NCBI GenBank assembly: GCA_947501105.1
Contig: CANMUP010000003.1
Coordinates: 310,001-374,000 of the forward strand
Reading direction: 5' to 3'
DNA: 64,000 nt
DNA from: an uncultured Flaviramulus sp.
Lineage (GTDB): Bacteria; Bacteroidota; Bacteroidia; Flavobacteriales; Flavobacteriaceae
The position numbers were made by a program, and so were the translations under genes. A model generated the notes under the pieces. The model saw nothing but the letters and a program-made list of their open reading frames with translations, was not told the origin of the DNA and ran no database searches. Shown piece by piece: positions 28,733 through 37,311 of the stretch (the stretch's first letter is position 1; every line of letters starts with the position of its first letter).

Positions 28733-31654
28733 ATGAGCTTAATACCACATTTACAAGCTTTAAAAGAAAACCTTTCTGGAGAGTTTTTTTATGATGATTT
28801 AATAAAATCCATATACGCTACCGATGCTTCTGTTTACAGAATGTTACCCTTGGCAGTCGCGTATCCAAAAAACAATGCAGATATAAAGCAACTTATTGAG
28901 TTTGCAAAAAAGTATAGTACATCATTAATTCCTAGAACAGCAGGTACATCGCTTGCAGGACAATGTGTTGGTAGTGGTATTGTGGTTGATGTTTCAAAGC
29001 ATTTTACAAAAATTTTAAATGTTGACGAAAAAAAGCAAACAGTAACAGTACAACCTGGAGTTGTTAGAGATCAATTGAACAACTACTTAAAACCTTTCGG
29101 TTTGTTTTTTGGTCCCAATACATCAACCTCAAATAGATGTATGATTGGTGGTATGGTTGGTAATAATTCTTCAGGTACGACTTCAATTCAATACGGCGTT
29201 ACACGAGATAAAGTAATAGAATTGCATACTATTTTAAGTGACGGTAACGAGGTGGTCTTTGGTGAAGTGTCTTCAGATGAATTTAAAAAGAAGGCAGATA
29301 ATGATTCATTAGAAGGGCATATTTATAACACTATTTACTCTGAACTTATTTATGACTCTGTTCAAAAAAATGTAAAAGAAAATTTTCCTAAACCAGAAAT
29401 ACACCGTCGCAACACGGGTTATGCTGTTGATGAGTTATTAAAATCTAATATATTTTCTGATGTTTCTGATAACTTTAATATGTGTAAACTACTTTCTGGT
29501 AGTGAAGGTACGTTGGCATTTACAACTCAAATTACTTTAAAACTAGATAAGTTACCACCTCAAGAAAGTATTATGGTTGCAGCGCATTTTAATAGTATTG
29601 AAAACTGCCTAAATACTGTTGAGTTGGTAATGAAACACAATTTGTTTACCTGTGAAATGATGGATAAAACCATTTTAGATTGCACCAAACAAAATAAAAC
29701 CCAAGAAGTAAACAGACAATTTTTAGTGGGAGATCCTACGGCTATTTTAATGTGTGAGGTAAAAGCCAATACCCTTGAAGATGTAAAAGGTAAAGCCGAT
29801 GAACTTGTTAAAGCTATTAAGGAAACCAATTTAAGTTATGCATACCCAATGCTTATTGGTGATAATATTAGTAAGGCAAACAACTTGCGTAGTGCAGGTT
29901 TGGGCTTGCTAGGAAATATTATTGGCGATAAAAAAGCAGTGGCGTGTATTGAAGATACGGCGGTGGTTTTAGAGGATTTAGCAAGCTATATAGCAGAGTT
30001 TACAAGTTTAATGAAAAGCTATAAGCAAGATGCAGTGTATTATGCTCATGCAGGAGCAGGAGAAATTCATTTGCGCCCTATTTTAAATTTAAAGAAGCAA
30101 GAAGATGTTGTTTTATTTAGAAAGATAACTACGGATGTTGCGCATTTAGTAAAAAAATATAAAGGCTCGATGAGTGGTGAACATGGCGATGGCATTGTAC
30201 GGGCTGAATTTATTCCGTTAATGATTGGTAAAGAAAATTATGAGATATTAAAACGCATAAAAACTGCCTTTGATGCTGATAATATATTTAATCCAGGAAA
30301 AATAGTTGATGCATATTCGATGGATGAGTCGTTGCGTTATGTTCCAGATAGAGAAGAGTCACAAGTTGAAACACTCTTAGATTTTTCAAAATCTCAAGGC
30401 ATTCTTCGTGAAGCCGAAAAATGTAATGGTTCTGGAGATTGCAGAAAGTTGCCAGAATTTGGAGGAACTATGTGCCCCAGTTATAGAGCGACTAGAAATG
30501 AAAAAGACACTACAAGAGCACGCGCGAATGCATTACGGGAGTTTTTAACCAATTCAGATAAAAAAAATAAGTTCAACCATACAGAGCTTAGAGACGTATT
30601 CGATTTATGTTTAAGCTGTAAAGCCTGCGCAAGTGAATGCCCAAGTAGTGTAGATGTAGCGAGTTTAAAAGCAGAGTTTCAATATCAATATCAAAAGGAG
30701 AATGGTGTATCGTTACGGACTAAATTGTTTGCCTATAATAACAAATTAAATAGTATTGGAAGTCGAGTTCCTAAGCTGACGAATTTTGTTTTTTCTAACG
30801 GATTTACATCTACATTATTAAAGAAAAGCTTTGGTGTTGCAAAAGAAAGAAGCTTGCCTTTGATGTCAAATAAAAGTTTAGATAAAGTATTTCAAAGAAT
30901 TAATAAACAAGAAGTTATAAATAATAAAAATAAAACTATTTATTTTTTCAATGATGAGTTTACTAACCATTTAGATGCTTCTATCGGGCTTGATGCTATT
31001 CAACTTTTAACGGCTTTAAATTACGAAGTAAAGTTGGTTGATAATGCCGAATCTGGTCGTTCGTTTTTATCAAAAGGATTATTAGAGCAAGCAAAAGAAT
31101 TGGCTAATAAAAACGTATCTATTTTTAAGAATAAGGTTTCAGGCGACACGCCACTCATCGGAATTGAACCGTCAGCTATCTTAACTTTTAAAGATGAATA
31201 TTTAAAATTAGCAGACGATAAAGCTTCCGCGGAAGCGATTGCAAAACACACGTTTTTAATTGAAGAATTTATTCAAAAAGAGATAGAGTTGGGTAATATT
31301 AAGCCTGAGCAATTCACTTTAGAAGAAAAAACTATAAAATTTCATGGCCATTGTCATCAAAAAGCAATGCGTAATCAATTATCTAGTTTTTCAGTTTTAA
31401 ATCTGCCTAAAAACTATAAAGTAACAATTATTCCAAGTGGTTGCTGTGGTATGGCAGGGAGTTTTGGTTACGAGAAAGAGCATTACGAGGTTAGTATGCA
31501 AATAGGTGAGCAAACGTTATTTCCAGCCATTAGAAAAGCTTCTGATGATGTTGTTATATCTGCAAATGGAACAAGTTGCAGGCATCAAATTAAAGATGGC
31601 ACGCAGCGAGAGGCAAAGCATCCTATTACTATTTTAAAAGAAGCTCTTGTTTAG
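28733..31654 (+). CDS. FAD-linked oxidoreductase fused to Fe-S and CCG domains (D-lactate/glycolate dehydrogenase type)
   Basis: 973 residues. An FAD-binding type-4 (PCMH) domain (about 20-250) contains PRTAGTSLAGQCVG and PNTSTSNRCMIGGMVGNNSSG. The FAD-oxidase C-terminal domain reaches about residue 535. A ferredoxin-type region follows (CNGSGDCRK...CP, then CLSCKACASECP with Cys626, 629, 632, 636), and finally a CCG-type region (GHCHQKAM, SGCCGMAGSFGYE). It corresponds to GlcD plus GlpC-like subunits in one chain, as in D-lactate dehydrogenases (Dld-II/YdiJ type) that feed electrons to the respiratory chain. The 2-hydroxyacid substrate cannot be fixed from sequence. Confidence 0.92.
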   Translation: MSLIPHLQALKENLSGEFFYDDLIKSIYATDASVYRMLPLAVAYPKNNADIKQLIEFAKKYSTSLIPRTAGTSLAGQCVGSGIVVDVSKHFTKILNVDEKKQTVTVQPGVVRDQLNNYLKPFGLFFGPNTSTSNRCMIGGMVGNNSSGTTSIQYGVTRDKVIELHTILSDGNEVVFGEVSSDEFKKKADNDSLEGHIYNTIYSELIYDSVQKNVKENFPKPEIHRRNTGYAVDELLKSNIFSDVSDNFNMCKLLSGSEGTLAFTTQITLKLDKLPPQESIMVAAHFNSIENCLNTVELVMKHNLFTCEMMDKTILDCTKQNKTQEVNRQFLVGDPTAILMCEVKANTLEDVKGKADELVKAIKETNLSYAYPMLIGDNISKANNLRSAGLGLLGNIIGDKKAVACIEDTAVVLEDLASYIAEFTSLMKSYKQDAVYYAHAGAGEIHLRPILNLKKQEDVVLFRKITTDVAHLVKKYKGSMSGEHGDGIVRAEFIPLMIGKENYEILKRIKTAFDADNIFNPGKIVDAYSMDESLRYVPDREESQVETLLDFSKSQGILREAEKCNGSGDCRKLPEFGGTMCPSYRATRNEKDTTRARANALREFLTNSDKKNKFNHTELRDVFDLCLSCKACASECPSSVDVASLKAEFQYQYQKENGVSLRTKLFAYNNKLNSIGSRVPKLTNFVFSNGFTSTLLKKSFGVAKERSLPLMSNKSLDKVFQRINKQEVINNKNKTIYFFNDEFTNHLDASIGLDAIQLLTALNYEVKLVDNAESGRSFLSKGLLEQAKELANKNVSIFKNKVSGDTPLIGIEPSAILTFKDEYLKLADDKASAEAIAKHTFLIEEFIQKEIELGNIKPEQFTLEEKTIKFHGHCHQKAMRNQLSSFSVLNLPKNYKVTIIPSGCCGMAGSFGYEKEHYEVSMQIGEQTLFPAIRKASDDVVISANGTSCRHQIKDGTQREAKHPITILKEALV

Positions 31655-31714
31655 TAGTTTGTGTTTTATTCAATAAAAATGTTGGTTCAATCAATTTTTA
31701 GTAGAAAATTTTAG

Positions 31715-31772
31715 AGAGAAATTATAAGTTGTAAAATCGTGCTTTTTTGAGCTTTACAATTTTTGTTTCTCT
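31715..31772 (+). other. Long imperfect hairpin in the aroC leader
   Basis: Nested complementary blocks: AGAGAAA (31715-31721) with TTTCTCT (31766-31772), TTGTAAA (31729-31735) with TTTACAA (31753-31759), and GCT (31741-31743) with AGC (31750-31752). A short palindrome ATCAAA-A-TTTGAT (31793-31805) ends 2 bases before the aroC ATG. It could be a terminator for the upstream gene (the internal T-run is in the loop) or a leader structure. Confidence 0.45.
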
Positions 31773-31807
31773 AAGAATAGATTTACTTTAGCATCAAAAT
31801 TTGATTT

Positions 31808-32869
31808 ATGGCAGGTAATTCTTTCGGAAAACTATTTAATCTTACTACTTATGGCGAATCTCATGGACCAGCTTTAGGTGGAGTTATAGACGGTTGTCCG
31901 TCTGGAATTGAATTAGATTTAGATGCTATACAAAATGAACTGGATAGACGTAAACCTGGACAATCTGCTATTGTTACACAACGAAAAGAACCAGACACAG
32001 TTAAATTTCATTCAGGTATTTTTGAAGGGAAAACAACAGGAACTTCTATTGGTTTTGTTATAGAAAATACCAATCAAAAATCTCACGATTACACTCATAT
32101 AAAAGATAGTTACAGACCAAGTCATGCCGATTATGTTTACGACAAAAAATATGGTTTTAGAGATTACCGTGGTGGCGGACGAAGCTCTGCAAGAGAAACC
32201 GCATGTCGTGTCGTTGCAGGTGCGATTGCAAAGCAGATGCTAAAAAACATCGAGATTACCGCTTATGTTTCTGCTGTTGGAACCATGAAACTTGATAAGC
32301 CTTATACCGAATTAGATTTAACAAAAACTGAGTCTAATATCGTTCGCTGTCCAGACGAAACTATGGCTTCAAACATGGAAAACTATATTAAAGAGGTGCG
32401 AAGTAAAGGCGATACCGTTGGTGGTATTGTAAGTTGTGTTATTAAAAACGTACCAGTAGGTTTGGGCGAACCTGTGTTCGATAAATTACATGCAGAACTT
32501 GGTAAAGCTATGCTTTCAATAAACGCAGTAAAGGGTTTTGAGTACGGTAGCGGATTCCACGGGAGCACTATGTATGGTAGCGATCATAACGATGCTTTTA
32601 ATAACGATGGAACCACAAAAACCAATTTTTCAGGAGGTGTTCAAGGTGGTATAAGCAATGGCATGGATATTTATTTTAATGTGGCATTTAAGCCAGTGGC
32701 TACACTTATTCAGAAATACGAAACCATAGATAAATCAGGGAATACAGTCGAAATGCAAGGTAAAGGGCGTCACGATCCCTGTGTAGTGCCGAGAGCGGTT
32801 CCTATTGTAGAAGCTATGGCAGCGTTGGTTTTAGCTGATTTCCATCTATTAAATAAACTTTATAATTAG
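31808..32869 (+). CDS. aroC: Chorismate synthase
   Basis: 353 residues, normal length. Makes chorismate from 5-enolpyruvylshikimate 3-phosphate using reduced FMN, the last shikimate-pathway step. Family signatures visible: [18 protein letters not shown] near the N-terminus, [34 protein letters not shown] and, near the C-terminus, [14 protein letters not shown]. It stands alone with no other aro genes near. A decayed REP-like region follows it. Confidence 0.97.
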   Translation: MAGNSFGKLFNLTTYGESHGPALGGVIDGCPSGIELDLDAIQNELDRRKPGQSAIVTQRKEPDTVKFHSGIFEGKTTGTSIGFVIENTNQKSHDYTHIKDSYRPSHADYVYDKKYGFRDYRGGGRSSARETACRVVAGAIAKQMLKNIEITAYVSAVGTMKLDKPYTELDLTKTESNIVRCPDETMASNMENYIKEVRSKGDTVGGIVSCVIKNVPVGLGEPVFDKLHAELGKAMLSINAVKGFEYGSGFHGSTMYGSDHNDAFNNDGTTKTNFSGGVQGGISNGMDIYFNVAFKPVATLIQKYETIDKSGNTVEMQGKGRHDPCVVPRAVPIVEAMAALVLADFHLLNKLYN

Positions 32870-33202
32870 AAGCTATTTCCCGCTTTCCGTTATATCTTTC
32901 TTGTGCTGAACTTGTTTCAGTATCTCATAAAGCAAGTTGCAAACATTATAAGTTTATTTTTTATTAAGTATATCGTTTGGCACAAAAAAGAATGCCACTT
33001 CAATCGGGGCTAAATTATCTGCTATGTTTTTTGTTAAATCACGAATTTGTTACGCCAAATAAGGCAAGAGCATCAATTAAATACAATATTATATTCTCTC
33101 ATTCCTTTTGGTTTTCAATTAGATATGCAAAAAAGTATTCTAACTTGATTGAAACTAAAAAATACTTATCTTGTTCTCCACTTAAATACACTAACATAGC
33201 AC
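32870..33202. other. 333-bp gene-free gap with repeat remnants
   Basis: The only long non-coding stretch in the window. Its first 140 bases hold a split copy of the REP-like element (see 32876-33013). The rest is AT-rich sequence in which I see no RNA gene, terminator or convincing promoter box, although the promoter of the symporter gene presumably lies here. Confidence 0.6.
32876..33013. repeat. Decayed, interrupted copy of the REP-like element
   Basis: CGCTTTCCGTTATATCTTT (32881-32899) matches the left part of the 19658 element, and GAATGCCACTTCAATC (32990-33005) matches its right part, GGATGCCGCTGCAATC. Between them is extra sequence including the hairpin CTGAA-CTTGT-TTCAG (32906-32920), which I recall as a frequent short dispersed repeat in flavobacteria. 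The element therefore appears to have been interrupted or expanded and then mutated. Confidence 0.55.
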
Positions 33203-34528
33203 ATGAAAAAACTAGCACTACATTGGAAAATTATTATAGGAATGGTTTTAGGAATCATTTTTGGTTTTATTATGAATACTGTAGATGGAGGAAAAGGTAT
33301 TGTAACTGATTGGATAGCACCTTTCGGAACCATTTTTATTAACCTTTTAAAACTCATTGCAGTGCCTTTAATTTTGGCTTCTTTAATTAAAGGAATATCT
33401 GATTTAAAAGACATTTCTAAAATAAAATCAATGGGTTTACGCACTATAGGTATTTATGTTGCAACTACTTTAGTAGCTATTGTTATTGGTTTAAGTATTG
33501 TAAATGTGGTTAAACCAGGAAATGGTATGCCACAAGACACTATTGAGAAAATTAAGTTAAAGTACGAAAATGACGCAGGTGTAACCGATAAGTTGATGAA
33601 AGCCTCGGCTCAAAAAGATGCTGGCCCGTTACAAGCATTGGTAGATATTTTTCCAAGTAATATATTTACATCTTTAGGTGAAGCAAAAATGCTTCAAATT
33701 ATATTCTTTGCTCTATTTGTTGGTATTTGTTTGCTGCTAATTGGAGAGAAAAAGGCAAAGCCTTTAGTTAAGTTTTTTGACTCGCTTAACGAGGTGGTCA
33801 TGAAAATGGTTGATTTGATTATGCTGTTTGCGCCTTATGCAGTTTTTGCTCTGTTAGCTAATGTTATTATTGCTTTCGATGATGTAGAAATTTTAATAAA
33901 ATTATTGTATTACGCCTTTTGTGTTGTTGGCGGTCTTATTTTAATGATTGGGTTTTACCTTATTTTAGTTAGTGTTTATACAAAAAAATCACCTATGTGG
34001 TTTTTAAAACAAATAAGCCCAGCACAACTATTAGCCTTTTCAACGAGTAGTAGTGCAGCGACATTGCCTGTTACTATGGAGCGTGTTGAAGAGCACATAG
34101 GTGTAGATAAAGAAGTGTCTGGTTTTGTATTACCTGTTGGGGCAACTGTAAATATGGATGGTACCAGTTTGTATCAAGGTATAGCAGCTGTGTTTATTAT
34201 GCAAGTTATTTGGCCAGAAGGCTTAACTTTTACAAATCAGTTAGTCATTGTTGCTACCGCATTATTGGCTTCTATCGGTAGTGCTGCCGTACCAAGTGCT
34301 GGTATGGTTATGTTGGTTATTGTGTTAGAATCTATTGGGTTTCCATCTGAATTATTGCCAATAGGATTAGCTCTTATTTTTGCGGTAGATAGACCTTTAG
34401 ATATGTGTAGAACGGTAGTAAATGTAACAGGAGATGCAACGGTTTCTATGATTGTTGCTAAATCTTTAAATAAACTACATGATCCGAAGCCTAAAGAATG
34501 GGATGACCATTACGACGAAGTAAAATAA
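33203..34528 (+). CDS. Dicarboxylate/amino acid:cation symporter (DAACS family)
   Basis: 441 residues with about eight transmembrane helices plus re-entrant loops, as in GltP/DctA/GltPh. Core motifs: serine-rich STSSSAATLPVT, NMDGTSLYQ, and the final GDATVSMIVAK segment. It imports glutamate, aspartate or C4-dicarboxylates with H+ or Na+. An extra roughly 25-residue segment near residues 105-130 precedes the third helix. It lies 37 bases before the ATP-grasp gene, so it may be co-transcribed with the 34566-38472 cluster and could supply its substrate, which is inference. Confidence 0.93.
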   Translation: MKKLALHWKIIIGMVLGIIFGFIMNTVDGGKGIVTDWIAPFGTIFINLLKLIAVPLILASLIKGISDLKDISKIKSMGLRTIGIYVATTLVAIVIGLSIVNVVKPGNGMPQDTIEKIKLKYENDAGVTDKLMKASAQKDAGPLQALVDIFPSNIFTSLGEAKMLQIIFFALFVGICLLLIGEKKAKPLVKFFDSLNEVVMKMVDLIMLFAPYAVFALLANVIIAFDDVEILIKLLYYAFCVVGGLILMIGFYLILVSVYTKKSPMWFLKQISPAQLLAFSTSSSAATLPVTMERVEEHIGVDKEVSGFVLPVGATVNMDGTSLYQGIAAVFIMQVIWPEGLTFTNQLVIVATALLASIGSAAVPSAGMVMLVIVLESIGFPSELLPIGLALIFAVDRPLDMCRTVVNVTGDATVSMIVAKSLNKLHDPKPKEWDDHYDEVK

Positions 34529-34565
34529 TTTTTTTAAATTTAAATAATCTTCAATTTATTGAATT

Positions 34566-35603
34566 ATGAATGTTTGTTTTATAATGTATCCATGGGATGA
34601 GATAGACCCTGAAAATGATACAAGTTTAGCATTAATAAAAGAATGTGTTAAGAGGAAACATGGTGTTGCTATGTGTACACCTGCAAACTTAACTATTCGT
34701 AATAGTGTAACAACTGCCAACTGTACCGTTATTGGTAGAATGGAGAAAACTCCAGGCTCACTTAAATCATTTTATAATAAAGCCGAATTGCGAGAAGAGA
34801 TGTTACCACTTGCTGGGTTTGATGTGATTTTCTTTAGAGCAAATCCACCTTTAGATCCTATTATGCTTAATTTTTTAGATTCGGTTAAGGACGATGTTTT
34901 TATCATGAATTCCTTGGAAGGTATGCGAGAAGCTAACAATAAATTATACACGGCTGCTTTTGGTGATGCACACAGTAACATTATTCCAGCAACCCATGTT
35001 TCAAAAAGTAAGAACTATTTAATCAAGCAAATTAAAGAGTCCAGCGCAGATAAAATGATTCTGAAACCACTTAATGGTTTTGGGGGTTCTGGCGTTATTC
35101 TTATTGAAAAATCAGCAATGAGTAATATTAATTCTTTATTAGATTTTTATATAACAAGTGGAGACGGCTCTTCAAATTATGTTATTCTTCAGGACTATAT
35201 CGAAGGTGCTGATGAAGGCGATGTTCGAATTTTAATTTTAAATGGTGAGCCAGTTGGAGCTATGAAACGTGTTCCTGGAAAAGAAGACCATCGTTCAAAC
35301 GTTTCTGCAGGAGGTAGTGTTCAAAAGCACACTTTAACTAAAACCGAAAAAGCACTTTGTAAACAAATAGGACCTAAGTTAGTAAACGACGGACTCTACT
35401 TTGTAGGTATTGATGTTATAGGAGGAAAATTAGTAGAAGTTAACGTTATGTCTCCAGGTGGAATAACATATATAAATAAAGTTTATAAGTTAAAAACTAA
35501 AGTTGAAGAAAAAGTAATTGACTTTTTAGAAATGAAAGTTTTAGATAAACTTCAAGCTTTTGATAGACGTACACGATTAAGAAAAACAGTTCAAGACGCC
35601 TAA
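34566..35603 (+). CDS. GshB-like ATP-grasp ligase (glutathione-synthetase family)
   Basis: 345 residues. It aligns along its length with bacterial GshB from memory: an N-terminal FIMYPWDEIDPENDTSLALI, a RANPPLD motif where GshB has RKDPPFD, the ATP-grasp lid/lysine KPLNGFGGSGV, and Mg-binding EVNVMSPGG where GshB has EINVTSPTC. ATP-grasp enzymes form amide bonds through acyl phosphates. The organism carries bshA and no gshA is in the window, and the changed PGG tail suggests a different acceptor from gamma-glutamylcysteine, although this is unproven. It heads a four-gene run with a rhodanese, an amidohydrolase and a DUF1704 peptidase. Two bases before its ATG a small hairpin (34550-34563) occurs. 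Confidence 0.88.
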   Translation: MNVCFIMYPWDEIDPENDTSLALIKECVKRKHGVAMCTPANLTIRNSVTTANCTVIGRMEKTPGSLKSFYNKAELREEMLPLAGFDVIFFRANPPLDPIMLNFLDSVKDDVFIMNSLEGMREANNKLYTAAFGDAHSNIIPATHVSKSKNYLIKQIKESSADKMILKPLNGFGGSGVILIEKSAMSNINSLLDFYITSGDGSSNYVILQDYIEGADEGDVRILILNGEPVGAMKRVPGKEDHRSNVSAGGSVQKHTLTKTEKALCKQIGPKLVNDGLYFVGIDVIGGKLVEVNVMSPGGITYINKVYKLKTKVEEKVIDFLEMKVLDKLQAFDRRTRLRKTVQDA

Positions 35604-35650
35604 TTTAAGTCAATAGCATTCAGTATCAGTAATCAGTAAATAGGTTTTTA

Positions 35651-36475
35651 ATGAATTCTGAAATATCAATTCCTCAACACGTCGTATCAGCAAAATGGCT
35701 TCATGACAATATGAATGCCGAAAATTTAGTGGTTTTAGATGGAACTATAAACAAGGTCTTTGATATGCCTACAACTCAAATCCCTAGATCTTGTTTTTTC
35801 GATATAAAAAAGAAATTTAGCGATATCTCTAATCCATTTCCAAATGCATTTCCTTCTGCTGAACACTTTCAAAGCGAAGCAAGAAATCTTGGTATTAATA
35901 CTAATAGCGCCATTGTAGTTTACGACGATAAAGGAATATATTCTAGCGCACGTGTTTGGTGGTTATTTAAAGCTTTTGGATACAACAATGTAGCAGTTTT
36001 AGATGGAGGGCTCCCTGCTTGGTTAAAGGCGGAGTGTCCTATTGAATCTAATATAAATCATGTAAATAAAACGGGTGATTTTGTAGCTAAACTTCAACCT
36101 AGGTTTATGCAGTTTTTTGATAATTTAATTAATGCTTCAAATGATAAAACACATGAAATAATTGATGCGCGTTCAGCTGACCGATTTAATTGTGTAGTAG
36201 ATGAACCAAGAGCAGGATTGAGAAGTGGTACTATTCCTAATTCTAAAAATATTCCTTTTACAAACCTTTTAAATGATGGCCATTTATTGAAATCGAAAGA
36301 AGAATTAAATGATATTTTTTCTGAAGTTATAAGTAAGAATGATGAAGTCATTTTTTCCTGTGGCTCTGGTATTACGGCTTGTATTTTAGCTTTGGGTGCA
36401 GAAATTTCTGGATATCAAAATATTTCAGTTTACGATGGATCTTGGACAGAATGGGGAAGTTTAGTTAAAGAATAA
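35651..36475 (+). CDS. Two-domain rhodanese-type sulfurtransferase (SseA-like)
   Basis: 274 residues with an inactive N-terminal rhodanese domain and an active C-terminal one whose catalytic loop is CGSGITA with Cys237. The CGSG(I/V)T loop is typical of 3-mercaptopyruvate sulfurtransferases rather than thiosulfate rhodaneses (CRKGVT). The N-terminal RSCFFDIKKKFSDISNPFPN is also SseA-like. It moves a sulfane sulfur to a thiol acceptor in the cytoplasm. It lies between a GshB-like ligase (47 bases upstream) and an amidohydrolase (2 bases downstream), and so may act on the thiol made or processed by the cluster. Confidence 0.93.
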   Translation: MNSEISIPQHVVSAKWLHDNMNAENLVVLDGTINKVFDMPTTQIPRSCFFDIKKKFSDISNPFPNAFPSAEHFQSEARNLGINTNSAIVVYDDKGIYSSARVWWLFKAFGYNNVAVLDGGLPAWLKAECPIESNINHVNKTGDFVAKLQPRFMQFFDNLINASNDKTHEIIDARSADRFNCVVDEPRAGLRSGTIPNSKNIPFTNLLNDGHLLKSKEELNDIFSEVISKNDEVIFSCGSGITACILALGAEISGYQNISVYDGSWTEWGSLVKE

Positions 36476-36477
36476 CC

Positions 36478-37308
36478 ATGGAAAAACTTTCTATAAAAGA
36501 TATAATTAGTAAAATTTGTACAGAAGAAACTTTTGAAGCCGTCTCTTCAGATTATTCATTCACCATAAAAATTGATGAGTATGTTCCGTATGCTTGCGCT
36601 GCGATACATGATGGACACCAATTTAGAAAAGAGTTATGGGAGAATTGTATTCATACAGAATACGAGCGTTGGTATGAGGAAGACCCAGAAACAAGAAATA
36701 TGATTAAATCGCACCCAATAGTTATTGCTGGTTGCGATTCGCGTTTTGAATATGATTTAAATAGAGACCCGCAAAACGCTGTTTTTGATACCGCATGGGG
36801 AAAACAATTATGGAATGAGCCGCTTTCAGAAGAAATGAAAGATAAAAGTTTGAGAAAGCATACCAATTTTTATAAAGTAGTACACACTTTGGTAAACAAA
36901 TTGGAATCTAAATTTGGGTTTTGTTCTATTTACGACATGCACAGTTATAACTGGAAGCGATGGGATAGAGAAGTGCCTACTTGGAATTTAGGAACTAGTA
37001 ATGTTGATAATGATCGTTTTGGAGATGTTATTGAAAGTTGGAGACAAAGCCTTTCAGAAATTAAACTTCCAAATAGTATAAAGTCTACATCTAAAATTAA
37101 TGATACTTTTCAAGGTAACGGATATTTTTTAAAATATATTACAAATAACTTTAAGAATACCTTAGTTTTGGCAACCGAAATAGCCAAGGTATATTGTGAT
37201 GAATATGAGCGAATTATTTACCCAGAGGTTGTGAAGACTGTTGAAAAAGAATTGATTACCAGAATACCACAGCATGCTTTAAGTGTGTATAATGCCTTTA
37301 AAAGTTAG
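36478..37308 (+). CDS. N-formylglutamate amidohydrolase family protein
   Basis: 276 residues of the FGase (HutG2-like) family, which contains zinc hydrolases cleaving N-acyl or peptide-type amide bonds of acidic amino acids. Family features: an AIHDGHQFR-like His motif near residue 43, an R/D motif around IVIAGCDSRFEYDLNRDP, and FCSIYDMHSYN with a further His. No other hut genes are nearby, so a role in histidine degradation is not indicated. It starts 2 bases after the rhodanese stop and ends 3 bases before the DUF1704 gene, so it belongs to that operon. Confidence 0.88.
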   Translation: MEKLSIKDIISKICTEETFEAVSSDYSFTIKIDEYVPYACAAIHDGHQFRKELWENCIHTEYERWYEEDPETRNMIKSHPIVIAGCDSRFEYDLNRDPQNAVFDTAWGKQLWNEPLSEEMKDKSLRKHTNFYKVVHTLVNKLESKFGFCSIYDMHSYNWKRWDREVPTWNLGTSNVDNDRFGDVIESWRQSLSEIKLPNSIKSTSKINDTFQGNGYFLKYITNNFKNTLVLATEIAKVYCDEYERIIYPEVVKTVEKELITRIPQHALSVYNAFKS

Positions 37309-37311
37309 AAA

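Noticed and set aside
32977-33309. 110-codon plus-strand open frame before the symporter gene
   Set aside because: It begins in the decayed REP-like element, runs out of frame into the symporter gene and shows no recognisable domain.
35610-35640. Short TCAGTA direct repeats before the rhodanese gene
   Set aside because: Only two to three imperfect six- to seven-base copies; could be chance.
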